The translations under genes were made by a program, and so were the position numbers. The notes below the pieces were generated by a model that saw nothing but the letters and a program-made list of their open reading frames with translations, did no database searches and was not told where the DNA came from. Positions 1-5,100 of a stretch of DNA of 5,440 nucleotides are shown here, piece by piece; positions within the stretch are counted from its first letter, which is position 1; each line of letters starts with the position of its first letter. The DNA comes from Candidatus Aenigmatarchaeota archaeon (lineage in GTDB: Archaea; Aenigmatarchaeota; Aenigmatarchaeia; QMZP01; JACQNV01). The stretch spans positions 1 to 5,440 of the forward strand of contig JACQNV010000007.1 in NCBI GenBank assembly GCA_016202865.1, given 5' to 3'.

Positions 1-8
1 AGTTAGAT

Positions 9-74
9 ATGGTAATTATAAAAGGTAAAATAATTTCAGGAAGCGGTGTTGGAGCAAAAATAATGCTCGATTAA
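9..74 (+). pseudogene. ribK: N-terminal piece of riboflavin kinase, ended by an in-frame TAA
   Basis: An ATG at 9 opens 21 codons ending in TAA at 72-74, in the same frame as the riboflavin kinase ORF that restarts at 102. The peptide begins MVIIKGKII and carries a glycine-rich SGSGVGAK stretch, which matches the first strand and the G-x-G nucleotide-binding loop of archaeal CTP-dependent riboflavin kinases (DUF120). Codons 75-101, between the stop and the next ATG, also read like family sequence (LEKFKQIYK) leading into the conserved PGTLN motif. Reading 9-380 through gives 122 sense codons, about the usual size of stand-alone family members. From memory of the Methanocaldococcus jannaschii protein, the stop falls where that enzyme has a tyrosine, so TAC/TAT to TAA is the simplest change. 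The frame is also open from 9 back to the window edge (TTA GAT), so a fused N-terminal domain upstream, as in RbkR-type regulators, cannot be excluded. Confidence 0.75.
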
Positions 75-101
75 CTGGAAAAGTTCAAACAGATTTATAA
101 A

Positions 102-380
102 ATGAGTATTTTTCCAGGCACCCTGAATTTAGAATTGGAAAAAGATTTCGACGAGAAATTTGAAGATTATGTAGAAGGATTTACAAAACCTGACGGGACC
201 AATAGAGGCGGCGTATATTTCTTGCGTGCAAAAATAAAAAATTTTCCAGTTTTTATAATAAGGCCTGAGTTAACAAAACACCCAAAAAGTATAATTGAAT
301 TGATTGCTCCAATCAACATCAGAAAACAATACGGATTGAACGATGGCGATATTTTAGAAATAACTTATAAAGCACCTTAG
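102..380 (+). CDS. ribK: CTP-dependent riboflavin kinase (DUF120), N-terminally shortened ORF
   Basis: The full-length archaeal enzyme uses CTP to phosphorylate riboflavin to FMN in the cytoplasm. This 92-residue ORF holds most of the family core. PGTLN at residues 5-9 contains the Thr and Asn that bind Mg2+ in the family. FIIRPELTKHP at 51-61 corresponds to the flavin-side segment. IIELIAPINIRKQYGLNDGD at 64-83 is the hallmark C-terminal motif, with the Glu and the following helix that contact flavin and nucleotide. Missing from this start are about 30 N-terminal residues, including the glycine-rich loop, which lie in the same frame at 9-71 beyond a TAA at 72-74. The ORF may be translated alone, but it is unlikely to be a complete kinase. 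Real pseudogenisation, a sequencing error and stop readthrough all remain possible. No Shine-Dalgarno or correctly spaced TATA box precedes ATG 102. The next gene starts 16 bases after the stop. Confidence 0.85.
   Translation: MSIFPGTLNLELEKDFDEKFEDYVEGFTKPDGTNRGGVYFLRAKIKNFPVFIIRPELTKHPKSIIELIAPINIRKQYGLNDGDILEITYKAP
364..372 (+). promoter_or_regulatory. TATA box for the lipoprotein gene, inside the ribK 3' end
   Basis: CTTATAAAG is close to the archaeal TATA consensus and is preceded by purine/A-rich bases (GAAATA) that could serve as BRE. Its centre lies about 28 nt ahead of the ATG at 397, so transcription would begin at or next to the start codon (leaderless). There is no Shine-Dalgarno motif before 397. 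The box overlaps codons for Thr-Tyr-Lys of ribK, so its sequence could also be kept by coding constraint. Confidence 0.55.
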
Positions 381-396
381 CTCCAATATATAAACA

Positions 397-1251
397 ATGT
401 ACAAGAAGGTTGTTTTAGTTTTGCTTTTAATCTCTGTAATTTTTATAAGTGGTTGCGCTCAATCTGAAGATATAGGTACAACACAAAAAGAGATCAAAGC
501 CAAGAAGCAGCTTACAATAGAGTCGTATTGCAAAAGCACAGGAAAACCGCCGCCTTGCGAAGCTAATGATACTGTGATAACACCAACCCCATCAGAAATA
601 CCCGCACCAAGCACATCATTCCCTCCAATTCTGCCAAGTTCCATCTCAACACCAATAACATCACTACCACCAACACTTCCAACATCTTCTCCAACTTCAG
701 ATTGTGTTGTAACCTACACGCCGCCAAAAGAGCAATGGATATATGGCCCATGCACAAATAGCCAAAAAACCAGACTCACAGAAGTAACCTACACATACAA
801 AGGTAAAAATTGCAAACCTTCAGAAATAACTCCCAAAATCTCAGAACCATGTACCCCAGACCCAACAACTTCAGCTACACCAACTACAACCACATCAACA
901 ACTTCACCCCCAACAAGTCTTCCAAGTTCATCTGCATCACCAATCACCTCAGCAAGTTCCTCACCGTCCCCAACATCTACTGTAAAACAGTTTGGTTGTT
1001 GTGTAGTTTGTAAAGTCGATCAACAGGGGTACGCTTTCTTCCCATCTGGCAGCTATACAATGACAGAGATTAAATGTAATAGTTATAATCAGGGTGATGA
1101 CGCTTTTGCTGGTCACTATTTATGGGGTGATAACACTGATATCTGTCCAATAAAGGGTCCTCCAGTCCAAGAATATGAAATCGGCTCTGAGATAAATAAT
1201 ATAGATGTGTATAAGTTCTGTGCAGCCTTTGGACGAGTGCCTCCTCAGTAA
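397..1251 (+). CDS. Secreted lipoprotein with Ser/Thr/Pro stalks and Cys-rich modules
   Basis: This 284-residue protein is not recognised as a named family. It starts with MYKK and a hydrophobic stretch (5-17), then a lipobox I17-S18-G19-C20, so it is predicted to be lipid-anchored on the outer face of the membrane through C20. A Lys-rich segment with a Cys pair (C45, C54) follows, then a Pro/Ser/Thr-rich stalk (61-101). Next is a small module (103-152, C103, C119, C139, C152) containing WIYGPCTNSQKTR, which loosely resembles thrombospondin-1-like repeats. A second stalk (155-196) leads to a C-terminal module with CCVVC at 201-205 plus C227, C250 and C275. The Cys after the lipobox number 2, 4 and 6 per module, which suits disulfide pairing. 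The stalks are likely O-glycosylated (inference). ATG 397 is chosen because the signal peptide begins there. The YGPC-KTR signature recurs in the giant protein from 2171, suggesting a shared surface function. Binding partner and role are unknown. Confidence 0.85.
   Translation: MYKKVVLVLLLISVIFISGCAQSEDIGTTQKEIKAKKQLTIESYCKSTGKPPPCEANDTVITPTPSEIPAPSTSFPPILPSSISTPITSLPPTLPTSSPTSDCVVTYTPPKEQWIYGPCTNSQKTRLTEVTYTYKGKNCKPSEITPKISEPCTPDPTTSATPTTTTSTTSPPTSLPSSSASPITSASSSPSPTSTVKQFGCCVVCKVDQQGYAFFPSGSYTMTEIKCNSYNQGDDAFAGHYLWGDNTDICPIKGPPVQEYEIGSEINNIDVYKFCAAFGRVPPQ
577..699 (+). repeat. Low-complexity Pro/Ser/Thr stalk 1 of the lipoprotein
   Basis: Residues 61-101 are dominated by Pro, Ser and Thr in an irregular pattern (for example PSTSFPPILPSSISTP). 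The DNA is correspondingly rich in cca, aca and tca codons. Likely an extended, glycosylated spacer that lifts the Cys modules off the membrane. No exact tandem repeat unit is visible. Confidence 0.7.
859..984 (+). repeat. Low-complexity Thr/Ser/Pro stalk 2 of the lipoprotein
   Basis: Residues 155-196 form a second spacer, mostly Thr and Ser with Pro (for example TTTTSTTSPPTSLPSSSA). It separates the YGPC-containing module from the C-terminal CCVVC module. It is richer in Thr and Ser runs than stalk 1 and would be a ready substrate for O-glycosylation (inference). Confidence 0.7.
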
Positions 1252-1254
1252 AGT

Positions 1255-1262
1255 TATTAATT
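1255..1262 (+). promoter_or_regulatory. TATA box for the TraB/GumN gene
   Basis: TTATTAAT lies just after the stop codon of the lipoprotein gene, preceded by the purine-rich GTAAAG (possible BRE). Its centre is about 28 nt ahead of the ATG at 1286, the same spacing as for both neighbouring genes. No Shine-Dalgarno motif is visible between it and the start, which fits a leaderless transcript. Confidence 0.5.
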
Positions 1263-1285
1263 CTTGCAGTCACTCTCTTTAGTAT

Positions 1286-2125
1286 ATGAAATTAAAATTA
1301 ATCATATCTGTTTTAATTTTTTTAATACTTGTCTCAGCCATTTTTATTTTCTTCCAACAAACACAGCAGTCAAAATTACCAGTATACTGGGAAGTTTGGA
1401 GTGGGCAAGATTTTAGGGGATATGTTGTACCAAGTATCCATGTGTCAAGGTATTCCTACAAAAATCACATAGCAGAGCTGATAAAAAATGTTGATATCAT
1501 AGCTTTGGAAGTTGATTTGAAGGAGCCCAACAACCTTACAGCAGAAGGCCAGAATATAGAATTAACTTTGTCTGAAAATTCCACAACATTTTTCAAAACC
1601 CTTTTCGGAAACCAGACATGGGAAACCCTGAGAACAAAAAAACCAGGAATAATTTTCAGTTATGTGTTAAATAGGTTTGCCGCTGAGCACGGCATGATTA
1701 ACAAGATGGATCTTGATGCAATGAAAATTGCAACTGAAAACGGTAAACAGCTAGTTGGTCTGGAAAAATTGGAGAGCCAGATTATTTTTATTGTTAATGA
1801 CACATACCAGTCGGAATGGCTGAACAGGCTTGAATGGATTTCACAAAATTACTTCTGGCTGATAACAGAGCTGGATCTGCTTGATATTTTTTACAAAAAG
1901 GGCGACCCAGAGGGATTCAAGGAGCTATACAAATTGATAGGTGAAAACTCCACTGTTGTAAAAGATGAGCAGACTTTGCGCGATCCTGTCCTACAAAAAA
2001 GAAGCAAAGAAATCCTGAAAGAAAACAAAGCCCTTGTGATGGTTGGCGCAGTTCATGTGCAAGGAGTTTTGGATTTTCTAAAAACCGATTTTAATTTGAA
2101 AGAAGTTGGGTCATCTAATACCTAA
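1286..2125 (+). CDS. Membrane-anchored TraB/GumN (Tiki-like) family protein
   Basis: This 279-residue protein has one N-terminal hydrophobic segment (about 5-23) after MKLK, with no clear cleavage site. It is predicted to be a signal anchor with the rest outside the membrane. The remainder fits the TraB/PrgY/GumN superfamily: YVVPSIHV (46-53, first His motif, H52), IIALEVD (71-77, conserved E75), MDLDAMKIATENGKQLVGLE (141-160), QKRSKEILKENKALVMVGAVH (237-257, H257) and QG at 259-260. The superfamily includes animal TIKI proteins, which are metal-dependent proteases using two GxxH motifs and a Glu, and PrgY, which curbs pheromone signalling. The second GxxH is intact (GAVH), but the first has Pro in place of Gly (PSIH), with the His kept. 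Length matches the usual 250-300 residues. It sits between two exported Cys-rich proteins, so processing or quality control of surface proteins is a plausible but unproven role. Substrate unknown. Confidence 0.85.
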   Translation: MKLKLIISVLIFLILVSAIFIFFQQTQQSKLPVYWEVWSGQDFRGYVVPSIHVSRYSYKNHIAELIKNVDIIALEVDLKEPNNLTAEGQNIELTLSENSTTFFKTLFGNQTWETLRTKKPGIIFSYVLNRFAAEHGMINKMDLDAMKIATENGKQLVGLEKLESQIIFIVNDTYQSEWLNRLEWISQNYFWLITELDLLDIFYKKGDPEGFKELYKLIGENSTVVKDEQTLRDPVLQKRSKEILKENKALVMVGAVHVQGVLDFLKTDFNLKEVGSSNT

Positions 2126-2139
2126 TAATAAGTAATAAG

Positions 2140-2147
2140 TATATTAA
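2140..2147 (+). promoter_or_regulatory. TATA box for the giant surface protein gene
   Basis: TATATTAA, preceded by AATAAG (possible BRE), is centred about 27-28 nt ahead of the ATG at 2171. The spacing agrees with the two upstream genes and no Shine-Dalgarno motif follows. A second TATATAA at 2158-2164 is too close to the ATG to give a transcript containing the start codon. Confidence 0.5.
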
Positions 2148-2170
2148 TAGTCTAAACTATATAAGATATT

Positions 2171-5100
2171 ATGGCTTCTTATAGGGGGGGGTTGTTGTTA
2201 GTTGTTTCTGTTATCTTCGTAGCGTCTATCTTATTAGTATCTGCTGATGCCGCTATTAAATTAAGTTTCCAATCTTCATCCATTCAAATTTCTGTTCCAT
2301 GCGACAGACAGTTTAAAGACAATGTAAATACAATGATTCTTGAGGACGATTTTTCGCCAAGCGGCGGCCTAGCCTTGCAGGATTATATAACAAAATTAGC
2401 AGCTGATATAAAATTCAACAAAGCACACAGGACTGCAAGTTCCCTTTTACCGCAAAGACCTAAGTGTAACGATCTCCTAGTAATCCTGAATAAAGACCTG
2501 GATGTTGTAAGTAGCAAGCCAAGTCAAACTGATCCTTGTATAGCGCAAATGTGCGGCCAGGAAGTAGAAGTTGCTTGCGATGGGGAATATAAATGTTCTG
2601 TGGGTCTAACAGAGTTCAAGGCTAAATGTGATGATACTGGCGGCGTCTCAAATAGTGACCTTTCATCTGCTTTAAAACTTCCTCCAGATGAGCCAATAAC
2701 TCAAAGCTCCCTTGATTCTATCAAGCCCTTTGGTGGGGTTTCTACAATAGAGCCAACAACAGTAACAACAAAGGTCTCGGGCTTGTCAGCAATAATAGCA
2801 AAAAACCCCAATCTCAACTTGGTTGTCTCTTCCAATTGGTTAACTAAAAAAACAGGCAAATCACTCCAATTTCAAGGAGGCAGGACTTCTGGTGTAATTC
2901 CATACAGCCCACAAACCCTGGTATCAGGAGCCTTAAACTTTTTAGGATCTAATTTTGCAGGCCCCTTATTGATTGTTGTAAATGATGGTAGTTCACCAAA
3001 ATGGGAAGACTGTTCCAAATGTGCGCCAAAAACCACATGCGGCAATTATGGCGCATGCAAAACAGAATCAGACGGCAAATCAAGGCAATATAAGACATGT
3101 AATGATGGATGCGGCAGATTCTGGGAAGAAACACAGGCTTGTATAATAGAAAAATGCGTCCCTAAATCAAAGGATAAATGGAAATGCCATAATAACAAGC
3201 CATGTGATCCTGGCGTGCTAGAAATAACTCAAATATGCGATGATGGTTGTGATGGTGTTGAAACAGTTATACCGTGTCCAACACAAAACATAACAGAAAA
3301 ATGTAAACCAACTACAGCTTCGTGTGGTCAGTATGGTCCATGTAAAGATGGTAAAAAAACGAGGTCTTGTACAGATGGGTGTACAAGATGGGATGATGAA
3401 GCAGATTGTATAAAGGAAAATGTTTCATGTGTACCAGAGCCAGACCCTAAAAAGTGGAAGTGCCATGTAACACCATGTGCTCCTGGAGTCAAAGAATTTA
3501 CAGAAACCTGTGATGATGGCTGCAAAGGTTGGACAATTAAAAAACCATGTCCAACACCACCCCCATGCGATCCCAAAAAACCAAGAATAGTTCAAACTAT
3601 ACCTTGTGATGCTCCTGTTATTGATGCCAAAACACTGCCTTTCGGTGTGGTTCAAAAGGTAGAAGGTGTGATAATAACAAAGTGGACAGATGACTGTGTA
3701 AGCTGGGAAGATAAAGAAAAATGTGAAGGTTGCGTTGCAAACTGTCCTAACTGCGTTCCTGTGCACCCAAGGAATGGACCTTTAGGAACTAAATGTGGCG
3801 GTGATCCAGAGTCACCAACAGACATGGAAGGTACCATAGATGATAAAAAAGAACTTCCACCCGGCCAGCCACCAATAGGTGGAGGAGATGGACAGGGCGA
3901 GCCACCAGGTTATACACCATCACCAACACTCCCATCCAAACTTCCCTCTGGTTCAATAATAGATGGTGAATGTGAAGATTTAGTCACATCTTTGGGCCAG
4001 GAAGCAGTGCAATTCCTGATAGGTGAGATCCAAAAATCCGATGCTAGATTCCTGATTGATGATCTGAAAATAGATTCCAAAACAAATCCTATTGGTGCGT
4101 GTGTATATTTGCTTACTCTTAATCCAAACCTCAGATTTACAGACCCATTCCTTCTTACAGGCCCGCAGATTAGCGGTGGTGGCGACTCCTGTGAAATAGC
4201 AGAGACCCCGAAAATTTTAGACAGAAGCCTGCTTTCCTCTAAGCTTGTCAATGATTTGGGTATACAAATACCACAACTTGAAGGTCCAGAAGACGCCAAA
4301 AAAAGAGGAGTTGATTTGTTATTCGGCCAATTCTTGCAGCAGACAGACCCAGAAGCTGCACAACAGACAGTAACTGAAATTTTAGACAACTTGCACAACA
4401 GAACAGATATAGATGAACCTGTAAGGCAAAAAACTATCCAATTATTGGACAAAGCAGTCCAAGATAAAACAAAAGCCAAATCTTTTTCCGACTCCCTTGA
4501 TAATGCTTTGAACTTATTCAGAAACAACAGCGAAGCAGATGCAGTAAAGACAGTTGAAGACGCTGTCAAGAATAGATTCGACTTGTCCCTAGAAAGCGAT
4601 ACAAAAGCAGCTGTGGACAGCTTCATATCCACTCTAAAAGACAAATCCTTCCTTCTAAACACAGCAACTGACATCTACCAGAAAAACAAGGATGCTGCAA
4701 ATCCCGCTGCTGTGCAAGGAATTGAAACAGATATTTCATCCAAAATACAAGCCGCCGGTGTATCAGACAAGGTAAAGGACGACTTGAAATTGGTTTTAAC
4801 CAATGTCACAAACAACAAGAAAAAATCCCTGGAAATACTGACACTATCTCAGCAGCTTGATGCTTTGTTGAAAAATTTCGCCCAGAAGAATGTTCTCACA
4901 AATGCTGACAAACAACAGGCCAAAGATCTAATTAGTAAAATAAATTCCCTAACAAGGCAAGTCATAGGCGACTTGATAGATAAAACAAAGGCAGATGCCA
5001 AGAAGAAGCAGGATGAAAAGACGATTCCAATAGTGGAGCAAAAGACTAAACCAAAACCACCAACTACAATCGTGCCGCTCACAAACACAAGTTCAAACAC

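Noticed and set aside
94..101. TTTATAAA, a perfect TATA-like box directly before the ATG at 102
   Set aside because: It is adjacent to the start codon, so a transcript from it would begin about 25 bases inside the ORF. It encodes Ile-Tyr-Lys of the interrupted ribK frame, which explains it better.
384..392. ATATATAAA just before the lipoprotein start
   Set aside because: Too close to the ATG at 397 to yield a transcript containing it. The CTTATAAAG at 364-372 has the right spacing.
459..1013. Antisense and out-of-frame ORFs over the lipoprotein gene (459-644, 563-757, 810-1013)
   Set aside because: They are products of the low-complexity Pro/Ser/Thr codons. The lipoprotein frame has the signal peptide, lipobox and stop in sensible places.
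2112..2150. AT-rich TAATAA/AGTAATAAG short direct repeats after the TraB/GumN gene, as a possible attachment site or operator
   Set aside because: The repeats are short and of the low complexity expected in an AT-rich intergenic promoter. No matching copy is seen elsewhere in the window and there are no mobile-element genes.
2171..2250. Type IV pilin-like (class III) signal peptide, suggested by Arg-Gly-Gly followed by a hydrophobic stretch
   Set aside because: A charged residue before Gly followed by a hydrophobic run partly fits, but the segment ends in a normal signal-peptidase-I-like ADA site and a huge Cys-rich protein is unlike a pilin.
3328..3837. Several overlapping antisense ORFs opposite the Cys-rich repeats
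   Set aside because: They overlap each other and the sense repeats, and their composition just mirrors the sense codons (for example reversed Cys and Pro codons).
3910..4674. Antisense ORF of 254 codons opposite the giant gene
   Set aside because: It lies fully opposite a continuous coding frame that spans 3270 bases with a signal peptide and repeats. Its own sequence shows no recognisable motif, and long antisense ORFs are common opposite such codon usage.
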